Positions 16,541-25,445 of a DNA stretch of 64,000 nt are shown one piece after another. The DNA comes from Arsukibacterium sp. MJ3 (lineage in GTDB: Bacteria > Pseudomonadota > Gammaproteobacteria > Enterobacterales > Alteromonadaceae), in the NCBI RefSeq assembly GCF_000987765.1, contig NZ_LAHP01000010.1:81756-145755 (forward strand), given 5' to 3'. The number at the start of each line of letters is the position of its first letter. The first letter of the stretch is position 1. Made by a program: the position numbers and the translations under genes. A model generated the notes under the pieces. The model saw only the letters and a program-made list of their open reading frames with translations. It ran no database searches and was not told the origin of the DNA.

Positions 16541-18178
16541 ATGAAGTTTAATAAATTATCTACCATCGCGACCGCCACCCTGCTGGCGATGGGTTTTACT
16601 GCTGCTGTGGCAGCATCTGATCGGGTTGTTATTCAGGTTGATAACAGCAAAAAAGGCGTGGTTAAAGCGCTGACCAAACAACTTGGCGGTGACGTAAAAG
16701 TTGATGCGGATGGCTTTATTGCGGCGCAATTCAGCGGCAAATCATTAAGTGAAATCAAAGGGCTGTTAAATAATCCACATATTACGTTAGTAGAAGAAGA
16801 CCAGTTACGTAAGCCATTGGCAGTGTACAATGATGACTTGGGTAACCCTATGACGGAGCAGTTAACCCCCTATGCGGTGTATCAGTCGCAGGCCAATCAA
16901 GTTGCTTTAAACCTGGGTGCGGGTATGAAAGTTTGTGTTATAGACTCTGGACTGGACCGCTCTAACATCGATTTTGACTGGGGCAATATTAGTGGTGACA
17001 ATAACTCTGGCACGGGTAATTGGGACGTAAATGGCGGCCCACATGGTACTCACGTAGCAGGTACGGTAGGTGCTGCAAATAACGGCGTTGGCGTGGTAGG
17101 AATGGCTCCTGGTGTCGCCATGCACATTATTAAAGTATTTAATGCTGCCGGCTGGGGTTATTCATCCGACCTGGCTTTTGCAGCACAGAAATGTACCACA
17201 GCCGGTGCCAATATTATTACCATGAGCTTAGGCGGTGGTGGTGCTAACAGTACCGAGTCTAATGCCTTTGCTACTTTTACCAATAACGGTGGCTTAGTGC
17301 TGGCCGCAGCCGGTAACGATGGTAACACTACCCGCTCTTACCCTGCCGGTTATCCGTCAGTAATGATGATTGGCGCGAATGACGGCAATAACGCTATTGC
17401 TGATTTCTCGCAGTTCCCAAGCTGCAGCAGCGGCAAAGGTAAAAATGCGACCAATGATGAAACCATCTGTGTCGAAGTAACTGCCGGCGGCGTAGACACC
17501 CTGTCTACTTACCCTGCTGATGGCGCAACATCTTCATCACTGTATGCAGGTACTAGCGCGTTTGCCTCATCTGCGATGGAAAACACCGGTTCAGCAACTG
17601 GTAGCACCTTCTTTATGGGCGAAGCGACCAGCACCAACAGTGGCGCTGCCGGTAAAGTGTGCGTAATCGACCGCGGCACTATTTCATTCCATGACAAAGT
17701 GAAAAACTGCGAAACCTCAGGCGGTATCGGTGCCGTGCTTATTAATAACGCAGCTGGCATGCTGTACGGAACTTTAGGTGAAGGCACCGCCAACACCACC
17801 TCTATTCCTGCGGTAGGTGCTGCACTGGAAGATCGCTCTGCGCTGTTAGCAGCTAGCAGCATGACCGTAACAATTGAAGGCAGTGATTACGGCTATATGA
17901 GCGGCACTTCAATGGCAACACCAGCAGTAGCGGGCGTGGCCGCTTTGGTATGGTCTAACTTCCCAAGTTGTAGCGGTACTGAAATCCGCAATGCCTTAAA
18001 AGCTTCGGCTCAAGATGCTGGTGCAGCGGGTAAAGACGTATACTTCGGCTATGGCATTGTTAAAGCTAAAGCCGCATACGATTATCTGACGGCCAATGGT
18101 TGCGCTGGTGGCGGCACAGGTGGTGGTGGCGGTACCGAACCAGCGCCATGTAAAGGCGGCCCAAGAAAATGCGGTTAA
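16541..18178 (+). CDS. Secreted S8 family serine protease (subtilase) with PA-domain insertion
   Basis: A 545-residue secreted peptidase. Order: signal peptide (about 1-25), inhibitor-I9-type propeptide (about 28-95, ending HITLVEEDQ), then the catalytic domain with Asp135 (VIDSGLD), His168 (PHGTHVAGT) and Ser457 (SGTSMATP). A protease-associated segment sits between His and Ser (about 365-440, GKVCVIDRGTISFHDKVKNC), as in many marine subtilases. The tail is a glycine-rich linker ending PCKGGPRKCG rather than a full prepeptidase domain. Eight or more cysteines suggest disulfides. A strong terminator follows directly, so it is probably monocistronic. Confidence 0.94.
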   Translation: MKFNKLSTIATATLLAMGFTAAVAASDRVVIQVDNSKKGVVKALTKQLGGDVKVDADGFIAAQFSGKSLSEIKGLLNNPHITLVEEDQLRKPLAVYNDDLGNPMTEQLTPYAVYQSQANQVALNLGAGMKVCVIDSGLDRSNIDFDWGNISGDNNSGTGNWDVNGGPHGTHVAGTVGAANNGVGVVGMAPGVAMHIIKVFNAAGWGYSSDLAFAAQKCTTAGANIITMSLGGGGANSTESNAFATFTNNGGLVLAAAGNDGNTTRSYPAGYPSVMMIGANDGNNAIADFSQFPSCSSGKGKNATNDETICVEVTAGGVDTLSTYPADGATSSSLYAGTSAFASSAMENTGSATGSTFFMGEATSTNSGAAGKVCVIDRGTISFHDKVKNCETSGGIGAVLINNAAGMLYGTLGEGTANTTSIPAVGAALEDRSALLAASSMTVTIEGSDYGYMSGTSMATPAVAGVAALVWSNFPSCSGTEIRNALKASAQDAGAAGKDVYFGYGIVKAKAAYDYLTANGCAGGGTGGGGGTEPAPCKGGPRKCG

Positions 18179-18190
18179 ATTGCTAACATA

Positions 18191-18228
18191 AACAATAAGC
18201 CGGTTTACTGCCGGCTTATTGTTTTATA
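18191..18228 (+). terminator. Intrinsic terminator after subtilase gene
   Basis: A perfect 13-bp stem, AACAATAAGCCGG (18191-18203) with CCGGCTTATTGTT (18211-18223), a 7-base loop, then TTAT. It begins 12 bases after the stop codon. Confidence 0.88.
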
Positions 18229-18528
18229 ACGTAAAAGACTCGCACTATACTCTGGACAATAAAAAATACGCACTTTTGGCTTTAGTCACTTTAGTCATTA
18301 CTTTATTTTGCTCATCATCAGGATATCCATTAGACTGACAACCTTTGCTTGGTTTTCCGATGTAACTAAAACACTATGACAGTTTTCTTCAGGTTAACAA
18401 TGTTGGCATTGTAGCCCCCTATGTTATTCAACAGTAGGGCTTTGATGACGACGACCGTTTATTTAGCAGCAAGGCAGAAATTGTAATGTCATGTTGTCAT
18501 TACATTAATAATGGAACATTAGCCCACT
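18229..18528. other. Non-coding stretch between convergent genes
   Basis: About 300 AT-rich bases between the subtilase terminator and the end of the minus-strand DUF389 gene. No frame of useful length was seen. A weak inverted repeat TGTAATG (18482-18488) and CATTACA (18498-18504) lies just past the DUF389 stop, but without a good T run. Confidence 0.5.
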
Positions 18529-20442
18529 CTAACGAATAATTTTAACACCAATTTCCAGTTCAACCGGCTGTTGCAGTTTTTGTTCAATACGCTGCTTAAC
18601 ACGGTCCATAATGGCATCATCTACTGCACTACCCGAGACTAATGTCAGGCTTATTCTAAGCGGTGTCCCGGGTCTGACACTAACATCCCGCAGTTTTACT
18701 TCATCTAATTCAAACCCATCCAGCTGCTGCACTATTTGGTGTTCTGTGACCATATGGCCAAAACCAATTGCCAGTGGAATACACAAAATAACCGCCAGCG
18801 TTAACGTTAACGCCAAGCCACGTTTAGCCCGGTGAAACGGGCTGTAACCCAAAAACATAAAGGTGACTACTGCAGCTAAAATAATCCCCACCAGGTTGGT
18901 TAAGAACAACAGAAAAGCCCCCCAAAATACCGTAAAATCAAGCCAGCCCAGGCCAATACCCGCTACTGCCAACGGCGGCACCAGTGCCACAGCAATGGCA
19001 ACGCCCGCCAGGCTTTTTGCCACTTCGGCTCGCGCATGAGCGTAAGCGCCGGCAACACCCGATATGACCGCGACGCCTAAATCTAATAACGTTGGGCTAA
19101 TTCGGGCCGCAATTTCGCTGTTAATGGTGGTCAGTGGTATAAACCAGGTAGCAACCATGGCGCAGCCCATGGCCAGCCCCGTGCCGACGGCAATGCTGCG
19201 ACTGCTTACCAGCATTAAACTTTCATCCTGGCGCAGGGTACCCAGCGCCATGGAAATTATCGGCCCCATTAGTGGTGCCAGAATCATCGCGCCAATAATG
19301 ACCGGCGTAGAATTAGCAAATAAACCAAATACGGCCAGTAAGGTTGCCAGCACCATCAGTGTTAAATAAGAAGGCGAGGCTTTGGCACTTTCACGCATGG
19401 CCATAAACAATTCTTTAAACTCGTCCGTTGCCGCATGATGGATCCACGGCAGCGCATACGTTACCAGCTCAGTTTTTGCCTTCCCGGCAGGCAATGCCTG
19501 GGTTTTAACCACTTCTTTGCTTTCAACCTCTGTATCCTCCAGCGCCAGGTGGCGACCGGGGGCCAGTTGCAACACCCGTGGCTCTACTTTTAATTGCAGC
19601 ATTGTACATTTTTCAATCAAGCCATCATGGGTATAACTGATCACTTTAGGGCTGGTGATGATCAAGCTGCGACTTTTAATATGGCCAACAAATGACGGAT
19701 GATGATTATTCCAATAATGACGTAAAAACAACGAGGCAAATAAAAACCGCAGCATTTCAAACACCGAACGCGGCGCTAACACCAGAGCATGCAACATGCC
19801 GTCATTTACACTAGAGTCGGCCACCAACCGGCGCGACAGTACTGAACTACGGCCATGCTCAACCACCACAATTCCCAGAGCGGCGGTATCAATAATTTTT
19901 TCTTTATGGGTGGTCATTTTAAAGGCGTTAAACGTGACCTCACCAATACCACTGACCAGCCGGGCAAAGCGTTTTATGCGCTGCGCTAAGGGTTCGGCTA
20001 AGGCTTCGCCTGGTGTTAAGGTCAGGGCATCACCTATTACCACCGAATTAAATACCGGCACGTCATTACACAGCAATAAGTCAGCCGCTATCTGGACAGT
20101 ATTTAACGCATCGGCCAGTGCATCATCCATTTTACCGGCAATGCCAAAACCATAACGGGCATGTTTCATTTCCGGATGTGGTAGTAATGCCAGCGTAAGA
20201 GGCTGCTGTTGAATTTGCAACACTACATCACGCAACTGTTCATCGCTGAGGTAACATACGAGTCGGCTGCCCGGGTTAAAGCAGACCGGCTGTTCCGGGT
20301 TAAATACCTGAAGCCTAAGCGCACTAAAGTCATCACCCAAGCGTTTAGCTAGCAATGGCATTACCTGCTGCTGTACCCGCTGCGCATCTAAATCCGCATA
20401 CAATAATATAATCGGCTGATCTGTTAGCTGACGTTTATTCAT
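18529..20442 (-). CDS. DUF389 (TIGR00341-type) membrane protein with lipid-kinase-like N-terminus
   Basis: A 637-residue protein in two parts. Residues 1 to about 300 have the strand pattern of the YegS/diacylglycerol-kinase fold, including a DGLIEKCTMLQLKVEPRVLQ segment like its C-terminal beta domain, but the nucleotide-binding GGDGT loop is not present. From about 350 on is the DUF389 domain with six or more helices (SPSYLTLMVLATLLAVFGLF, IGAMILAPLMGPIISMALG). DUF389 function is unknown. The start overlaps the Lon-like gene by eight bases, so the two are translated from one message. The N-terminal assignment is an inference. Confidence 0.8.
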   Translation of the reverse strand: MNKRQLTDQPIILLYADLDAQRVQQQVMPLLAKRLGDDFSALRLQVFNPEQPVCFNPGSRLVCYLSDEQLRDVVLQIQQQPLTLALLPHPEMKHARYGFGIAGKMDDALADALNTVQIAADLLLCNDVPVFNSVVIGDALTLTPGEALAEPLAQRIKRFARLVSGIGEVTFNAFKMTTHKEKIIDTAALGIVVVEHGRSSVLSRRLVADSSVNDGMLHALVLAPRSVFEMLRFLFASLFLRHYWNNHHPSFVGHIKSRSLIITSPKVISYTHDGLIEKCTMLQLKVEPRVLQLAPGRHLALEDTEVESKEVVKTQALPAGKAKTELVTYALPWIHHAATDEFKELFMAMRESAKASPSYLTLMVLATLLAVFGLFANSTPVIIGAMILAPLMGPIISMALGTLRQDESLMLVSSRSIAVGTGLAMGCAMVATWFIPLTTINSEIAARISPTLLDLGVAVISGVAGAYAHARAEVAKSLAGVAIAVALVPPLAVAGIGLGWLDFTVFWGAFLLFLTNLVGIILAAVVTFMFLGYSPFHRAKRGLALTLTLAVILCIPLAIGFGHMVTEHQIVQQLDGFELDEVKLRDVSVRPGTPLRISLTLVSGSAVDDAIMDRVKQRIEQKLQQPVELEIGVKIIR

Positions 20443-22825
20443 CGATACTGCCGTTTACCAGTTCAGCAATTTCAGCCAAACGTTGCATTGCCCGACCATT
20501 TACAGATTTTTTCGGATACTGACCGCGCCGATTTAGCTCGCCAGTCTCCTCACCCGTTAACAAACCAAGTGCCTCATCCACTGTTTTTACGACAAAAATA
20601 TGAAATTTTTGCTGTTGCACCGCCGCAATAACCTCATCCCGCAACACCAGATTTAGCTGATTACTGGCGGGAATAATTACGCCTTGCTCACCGGTCAGAC
20701 CGCGGGACTGGCACAATCGGAAAAACCCTTCAATTTTTTCGTTAACCCCACCAATGGCCTGCACCTGGCCATGCTGATTGATAGACCCCGTGACCGCCAG
20801 GCTTTGCTTAATGGGAATGTCGGTAATAGCAGAAATAAGGGCGCACACCTCGGCTAACGATGCACTGTCACCATCGATATGCCCATAAGATTGCTCCATA
20901 GCAATATTGGCACTTAAGGTCAGTGGGAATTTACGGGCATATTTGGCGCCGAGGTAACCCGTTAACAGCAATACCCCTTTAGAATGAATGGCTTTACCAA
21001 GCTCTACTTCCCGCTCAATATCAATAACGCCACTAGAGCCGGCAAATACCGTAGCACTGACTCTGGCCGGCGTACCAAAGGCGGTGTCACCAATTTCCAG
21101 CACCGTCAAACCATTGATTTTACCAACCGCCAGGCCTTCCGTATCAATTAATATTTGCCCTTCCTGAATGTCTTCTAAAAAACCTTCACTTATCCGGCCA
21201 GTGCGGTGCTGCTTACCTTGCAGCGCTTGCTGCACATGGCTTTCATTTAAAATATCACTCTCCGTTTGCGCGGCGTAAAAACAGGCCTCACGCACCAGCT
21301 CCAGTACATCAGCAAAACGTGCCGACAGTTTACGTTGATGCTCTGCCTGGCGGAAACTAAACTGCAATAATTGGCGCAAGCCACATTTTGTTAGCTGATT
21401 AATGTTAAGTTGCTGCATTTGCAGCTGGATCTGTCGTGACATAAAGCTAAGGGTTTGCTCGTTGTAAGGCAAATAATGTTCAAAATCAGCCAACACCCTG
21501 AACAGCTCGTTAAATTCCTCGTCTACCTCTTGCACCAGATAATACAAGTCACGCGAGCCAAGCAACACCACTTTGACATTCAATGGAATGGCCTTGGGCG
21601 TAATAATAGTGGAGTTGGTTACCGCATGCTCGCTTAAGGTGTCAATAACCACTTCACCAGATTTTAAGGCCAGTTTTAGTGCATCCCATACCGGCGCTTG
21701 TGATAACAAACGGTCGGCATCCAGAATAAGATAGCCACCATTAGCTTTATGCAACGCACCGGGCCGGATCATGCGATAGTTGGTATACAGAGCACCACTG
21801 GACGAATTGTATTCTACCCGGCCAAACAAGTTGCCATAGCTGGGGTTAGGTTCAAATATAATTGGGGCGCCAGCCATGGCTTCATGATGCACTAATACAT
21901 TAGGTACAAATTCTTCAACAAATATTTCCCGGCTGTCGATCTCTTCTTGTTTTTCGCCGTCTGATTCATCCGGCAGTAACTCCAGCACGGCTTTTACCAA
22001 ATGTGGCCGCATCTCTTTTAGGTACTTCAGTACACCAAGCTCGGTACTGTAATCATGCTCCATTTGCTTTAGCATTGGCTTAATCGCTTGCTCTATCGTT
22101 TCGTTGCGCAGCGTACGCAGGTTTTCCGATAACTCCCGCTTCCAGCGCGGCAGCTCCAGCAACGCATCATTTAGCACGGTTTCCAGTTCTGACACCAACG
22201 CGTAAAAATACTGACGCTGCTCATCAGTCATTTTGCTAAATTCACTGTCATCCAGCGGTTTGCCGTCAATAATTGGTGAAAAACTCACCGCACCATTGTC
22301 TTCGTACAATACTACTTGTTTTTCCAGTGCAATTTTTTCAACCCGCTCTATCGCTTGCTCGTAACGATCGTCGAACTGACGGGCAATAGATTTTTTCTTG
22401 CGCTGATAGCCCGGATTATCAAACGCCGCCGGAAAGGTATCCAACAACTCGTCAATTAATGCTTCTATTTTTTTTACCAGGATCCGACCATCGCCAGGTA
22501 ACAACCTTAAGGTATTTGGTACCCGTTCATCTTCAAAATTATTCAGGTAGCACCACTCATTAGCCGTGGCTTTCTCTGCCGCCGCGTGTTGCAACACATC
22601 CTGAACCAGAGTAAAGCGTCCCAGTGCCGGCTCACCCATTACATACAGGTTATAACCTGGCATATCCATGCCAATGGCAAACGCCAGTGCTGACTTGGCG
22701 CGTTCCTGGCCAATAAAACCAGGAATAAGTTCAGCCGTGGCCAGCGCCAGCTCAATTTGAGCATCGTCCAATTGTGGGCCAAGGTGAGCAGGTTCCAGTG
22801 CTAACGGCAAATGGGTGTGGGTCAT
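20435..22825 (-). CDS. Lon-like ATP-dependent protease, YcbZ/LonB type
   Basis: A 796-residue AAA+/S16 protease-like protein. The N-terminal ATPase part has a P-loop-like GEPALGRFTL (near 65) with Arg where Lys is usual, as in YcbZ relatives. A long helical insertion follows (about 125-260), then LHKANGGYLILDAD as a Walker B-like segment. The C-terminal S16 domain has Ser654 in GDSASLAEV and Lys697 in GGVNEKIEGFF. The 43-residue spacing is the same as in the Lon Ser-Lys dyad, so peptidase activity is likely. ATP hydrolysis is less certain. It heads a two-gene operon with the DUF389 protein. Confidence 0.92.
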   Translation of the reverse strand: MTHTHLPLALEPAHLGPQLDDAQIELALATAELIPGFIGQERAKSALAFAIGMDMPGYNLYVMGEPALGRFTLVQDVLQHAAAEKATANEWCYLNNFEDERVPNTLRLLPGDGRILVKKIEALIDELLDTFPAAFDNPGYQRKKKSIARQFDDRYEQAIERVEKIALEKQVVLYEDNGAVSFSPIIDGKPLDDSEFSKMTDEQRQYFYALVSELETVLNDALLELPRWKRELSENLRTLRNETIEQAIKPMLKQMEHDYSTELGVLKYLKEMRPHLVKAVLELLPDESDGEKQEEIDSREIFVEEFVPNVLVHHEAMAGAPIIFEPNPSYGNLFGRVEYNSSSGALYTNYRMIRPGALHKANGGYLILDADRLLSQAPVWDALKLALKSGEVVIDTLSEHAVTNSTIITPKAIPLNVKVVLLGSRDLYYLVQEVDEEFNELFRVLADFEHYLPYNEQTLSFMSRQIQLQMQQLNINQLTKCGLRQLLQFSFRQAEHQRKLSARFADVLELVREACFYAAQTESDILNESHVQQALQGKQHRTGRISEGFLEDIQEGQILIDTEGLAVGKINGLTVLEIGDTAFGTPARVSATVFAGSSGVIDIEREVELGKAIHSKGVLLLTGYLGAKYARKFPLTLSANIAMEQSYGHIDGDSASLAEVCALISAITDIPIKQSLAVTGSINQHGQVQAIGGVNEKIEGFFRLCQSRGLTGEQGVIIPASNQLNLVLRDEVIAAVQQQKFHIFVVKTVDEALGLLTGEETGELNRRGQYPKKSVNGRAMQRLAEIAELVNGSIDE

Positions 22826-22995
22826 GTCATCCCTTAATTAAAGCTTGTGCAATTGCCGACATACTACCAAAAACCCGGCAAGCTGTGCGGGCTATTTTGC
22901 TTTTTTGGCCTGATGTTGCAAGACAATGATTAAAGAAAACCGCTATCACGCCGATACAAGCTTAGTAACAGAAATTAACCTTAGCCGAGGCTATT

Positions 22996-23271
22996 ATGAA
23001 CGAACAACACTGCCTGCAAAAAATTCGTAATCTTGGTGTTCGTTTACAAGAGCTTGAACTAGTGACATTGGAGCCAGGTAAATCTTATACCGCTACCGCG
23101 CTAAATTTTTTGTTTGCCGATTACGGTATACCACGCCCTGCAGGCACGCCGCTGGACCATACATTACGCACCTTAGGCGAGGCAATAGTGGCTAATCGTA
23201 ACGTCCGGTTCAGCCGGCTTGACCCGGACAGCGTCATTGATTTTTTCTGTCGTTTTTACCGGGTACATTGA
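22996..23271 (+). CDS. Hypothetical protein, 91 residues
   Basis: Not recognised. It starts at ATG 22996 with CGAGG seven bases upstream. The sequence is mixed alpha/beta in character without signal peptide or membrane segment, and contains PGKSYTATALNFLFADYGIP and PLDHTLRTLGEAIVANRNV, ending in FFCRFYRVH. Base composition and codon use resemble its neighbours, and the frame is opened by a good ribosome binding site, so it is probably real. It lies between the divergent Lon-like gene and the hvf operon. Confidence 0.6.
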   Translation: MNEQHCLQKIRNLGVRLQELELVTLEPGKSYTATALNFLFADYGIPRPAGTPLDHTLRTLGEAIVANRNVRFSRLDPDSVIDFFCRFYRVH

Positions 23272-23284
23272 TAAATATATTTTT

Positions 23285-23315
23285 TTGAAATACCTTTACC
23301 GTTGGTGGGGTCTTA
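23285..23315 (+). promoter_or_regulatory. Candidate ECF-sigma promoter of the hvfABC operon
   Basis: TTGAAA (23285-23290), 19 bases, GTCTTA (23310-23315), about 34 bases before the hvfA start. The same pair with the same spacing lies upstream of the ECF sigma gene (27243-27273), and a near copy lies upstream of the thioredoxin gene (25370-25400). GTCTTA resembles the -10 of ECF sigma factors of the RpoE type. Confidence 0.65.
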
Positions 23316-23349
23316 CAACTGACTCTGACAACCATTAAGGTAACCTCTA

Positions 23350-23712
23350 ATGAAAACATTAAACAAAACGCAACTCTCTTTCGCCCTTGGCGCCATGGCA
23401 CTAGGCTCAGTAGCCGCCAGCGCTGTTCAGGCTGATACTAACCCTTTTGCGGCCGCAGAACTTAGCATGGCCTATCAGCTGGCGGCTACCGAAGGTAAAT
23501 GTGGTGAAGGTAAGTGCGGTGCTGATAAAGCCAAAGACAAAGCGAAAGATAAAGCAGCCGATAAAACCAAAGAAATGAAGTGCGGTGAAGGCAAATGCGG
23601 TGGTGATAAAGCCGAAAAAATGCAAGACGACGCCAAAGCGAAGGCTGATGATAAAGCCACAGAAAAAAGTAAAGAAATGAAGTGTGGCGAAGGAAAGTGC
23701 GGTGTGGCATAA
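23350..23712 (+). CDS. hvfA: HvfA-like RiPP metallophore precursor with repeated EGKCG motifs
   Basis: A 120-residue periplasmic precursor peptide. Residues 1-28 are a Sec signal peptide (cleavage after AVQA). The mature part has three modules, each with two cysteines: EGKCGEGKCG (48-57), EMKCGEGKCG (75-84) and EMKCGEGKCG (109-118). They are joined by Lys/Ala/Asp-rich spacers. EGKCG is the hallmark of HvfA in Haemophilus influenzae, where an MNIO enzyme turns the cysteines into copper-binding oxazolone/thioamide groups. The genes that follow are that enzyme and its partner. In two modules the first Gly is Met. All six Cys (51, 56, 78, 83, 112, 117) are candidate modification sites. Confidence 0.88.
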   Translation: MKTLNKTQLSFALGAMALGSVAASAVQADTNPFAAAELSMAYQLAATEGKCGEGKCGADKAKDKAKDKAADKTKEMKCGEGKCGGDKAEKMQDDAKAKADDKATEKSKEMKCGEGKCGVA

Positions 23713-23715
23713 GTA

Positions 23716-24570
23716 GTGACATTGCCAACAACATTATCTGGAGCAGGCCTTGGCCTGCGCCGTGAAATGCTGCAGCAGGTGTTGGCCAGTGACAACCAGG
23801 CAATTGATTTTTTTGAAGTAGCACCAGAAAATTGGTTGCCTTATGGCGGCAAACTGGCCAAACAGTTTAAAGCACTAACCGAACGCCATTCCTTTGCCTG
23901 CCATGGCTTATCACTATCAATCGGCAGCCCGGATCCACTGGATATTAACTTTATAAAACAGCTAAAGCTGTTTTTGCGCCAGCATAATATTAGCCTGTAC
24001 AGTGAACATCTGAGTTACTGCTCAGCCGGCGGCCATCTGTATGACTTAATGCCAATTCCCTTTACCGAAGAAGCCGCCAGCTATGTCGCTGGCCGGATTC
24101 GCACGGTGCAGGATATTCTGGAGCAGCCGCTTATTTTGGAAAACGTGTCTTATTATGCCGCGCCCGGCCAGCAAATGAGTGAACTGGACTTTATCCGTGA
24201 AGTTCTGCAGATGGCCAATTGCCAGCTATTACTGGATGTCAATAACATCTATGTTAATTCGGTAAACCATGGTTACGATGCCAAGGCTTTTTTACAAGCA
24301 ATGCCAACGGAACGCATCGCCTATTATCATGTCGCCGGGCATTATCAGCAAGCGCCTGATTTATTGATCGACACCCATGGGGCCGATATTCCGGACCCGG
24401 TATGGCAGCTTCTGCAACAGGCCTACCTGCAGCATGGCGTAAAACCCACCTTATACGAGCGCGATTTTAATATTCCGGCGCTTAGCGACCTCGCGGGCGA
24501 ACTGGACACTATCAGGGCTCTGCAACAACAAGCGCTCAGCGCCAACGCGCTAAAGCAGTTTGCGCTATGA
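23716..24570 (+). CDS. hvfB: HvfB family MNIO-type RiPP maturase (DUF692)
   Basis: A multinuclear non-heme iron oxidase, TIM-barrel, 284 residues, related to MbnB of methanobactin synthesis. It is expected to oxidise cysteines in HvfA. The metal-ligand segments typical of DUF692 are seen in order: FFEVAPENW, FACHGLSLSIG, LYSEHLSY, PLILENVSYY, LLLDVNNIYVNSVNHG, YYHVAGH, IDTHGADI and TLYERDFNIP. The start is GTG 23716, three bases after the hvfA stop and without a strong ribosome binding site, so it is probably coupled to hvfA. Its last bases overlap the hvfC start (ATGA). Confidence 0.93.
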   Translation: MTLPTTLSGAGLGLRREMLQQVLASDNQAIDFFEVAPENWLPYGGKLAKQFKALTERHSFACHGLSLSIGSPDPLDINFIKQLKLFLRQHNISLYSEHLSYCSAGGHLYDLMPIPFTEEAASYVAGRIRTVQDILEQPLILENVSYYAAPGQQMSELDFIREVLQMANCQLLLDVNNIYVNSVNHGYDAKAFLQAMPTERIAYYHVAGHYQQAPDLLIDTHGADIPDPVWQLLQQAYLQHGVKPTLYERDFNIPALSDLAGELDTIRALQQQALSANALKQFAL

Positions 24571-25343
24571 GTACTGCAGACAACAACCCAAGTGACTTTA
24601 GCCAGGTGCAACAGCAGTTGGCGGCTTATATTCGTAACCCGGACCGCGCCCCGCCGCCGCCCGGCATAGAGCCACGCCGGCTAAAAGTGTATCGCGAGCT
24701 GTTTTTTAATAATGTTAAAGGCTTTCTCGACACCGCATTTCCGGTATTAAAAAGCCTGTACAGCGACCATAACTGGACCGCCTTAGCGCAACAGTTTTTT
24801 AGCCAGCATGCCTGCCACAGCCCTTATTTTTTGCATATTGCCGAGCAGTTTGTGGCGTTTTTACAAGATTATCAGCCAAATGAGCACGACCCGGCTTTTT
24901 TAGCAGAGCTGGCACATTATGAATGGGCCGAGCTGTATATTGCCACCATAGTTGGTAGTCAGCCGCCGGCAGTAAACCCAACTGAGCTAACAGAGCCGCA
25001 ACTTGATAGTACCGCATTACAACTCTCTGAACTGGCGATGCTTTGTGCTTATCAATACCCGGTACAACAAATTTGCATTGATTTTCAACCTGATGCGCCA
25101 GAACAACCGGTGTTTTTTTTACTGTATCGCAACGCAGAAGATGAAGTGAAATTTGTGCAACTAAACCAGGCTACGTTACTGCTACTTAATACGTTGGCAG
25201 AACACCCAGGCCAGAGCTTTAATGCGTTAATCCGCAATATTAGCCCGCAACTACCCGGCTTAACCGAGCAACAACTGCAACAGGGCGCCCTGCCTTTAGT
25301 GCAGGAATTAACCCGCAAAGGCGCTATCTGCCGAGTTAATTAA
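24567..25343 (+). CDS. hvfC: HvfC family RiPP maturation partner (DUF2063)
   Basis: A 258-residue protein with the DUF2063 N-terminal domain (about 10-100: QQQLAAYIRNPDRAPPPP, RRLKVYRELFFNNVKGFLDTAFPVL). This is the MbnC/HvfC-type partner that binds the MNIO enzyme and helps dock the precursor. The C-terminal half is less conserved and may hold the peptide-binding winged-helix-like part. It overlaps hvfB by four bases (ATGA), so the two are probably made in equal amounts. A palindrome that matches the tetR operator lies six bases after the stop. Confidence 0.92.
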   Translation: MSTADNNPSDFSQVQQQLAAYIRNPDRAPPPPGIEPRRLKVYRELFFNNVKGFLDTAFPVLKSLYSDHNWTALAQQFFSQHACHSPYFLHIAEQFVAFLQDYQPNEHDPAFLAELAHYEWAELYIATIVGSQPPAVNPTELTEPQLDSTALQLSELAMLCAYQYPVQQICIDFQPDAPEQPVFFLLYRNAEDEVKFVQLNQATLLLLNTLAEHPGQSFNALIRNISPQLPGLTEQQLQQGALPLVQELTRKGAICRVN

Positions 25344-25348
25344 TTAAA

Positions 25349-25365
25349 TTGAACAATTGTTCCAA
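25349..25365. promoter_or_regulatory. Candidate TetR operator upstream of thioredoxin-ccdA
   Basis: TTGAACAATTGTTCCAA, with a perfect 12-bp palindromic core GAACAATTGTTC (25351-25362). It ends four bases before the ECF-type -35 at 25370. The same core occurs at 27167-27182 at the tetR start. Confidence 0.65.
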
Positions 25366-25369
25366 ATTG

Positions 25370-25400
25370 CTGAAATAGCATTGCGTGTGTGCGGGTCTTG
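25370..25400 (+). promoter_or_regulatory. Candidate ECF-sigma promoter of thioredoxin-ccdA
   Basis: CTGAAA (25370-25375), 19 bases, GTCTTG (25395-25400). Spacing is identical to the hvfA and sigma-gene promoters, with one mismatch in each box. The expected transcript would begin about 40 bases before ATG 25446. Confidence 0.55.
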
Positions 25401-25445
25401 TTATTGATACTTTTACATATAATCTCAATAACAAAGGAATACCCC

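Noticed and set aside
23407..23824. Minus-strand frames opposite hvfA
   Set aside because: They are antisense shadows of the repeated EGKCG and Lys/Ala/Asp codons.
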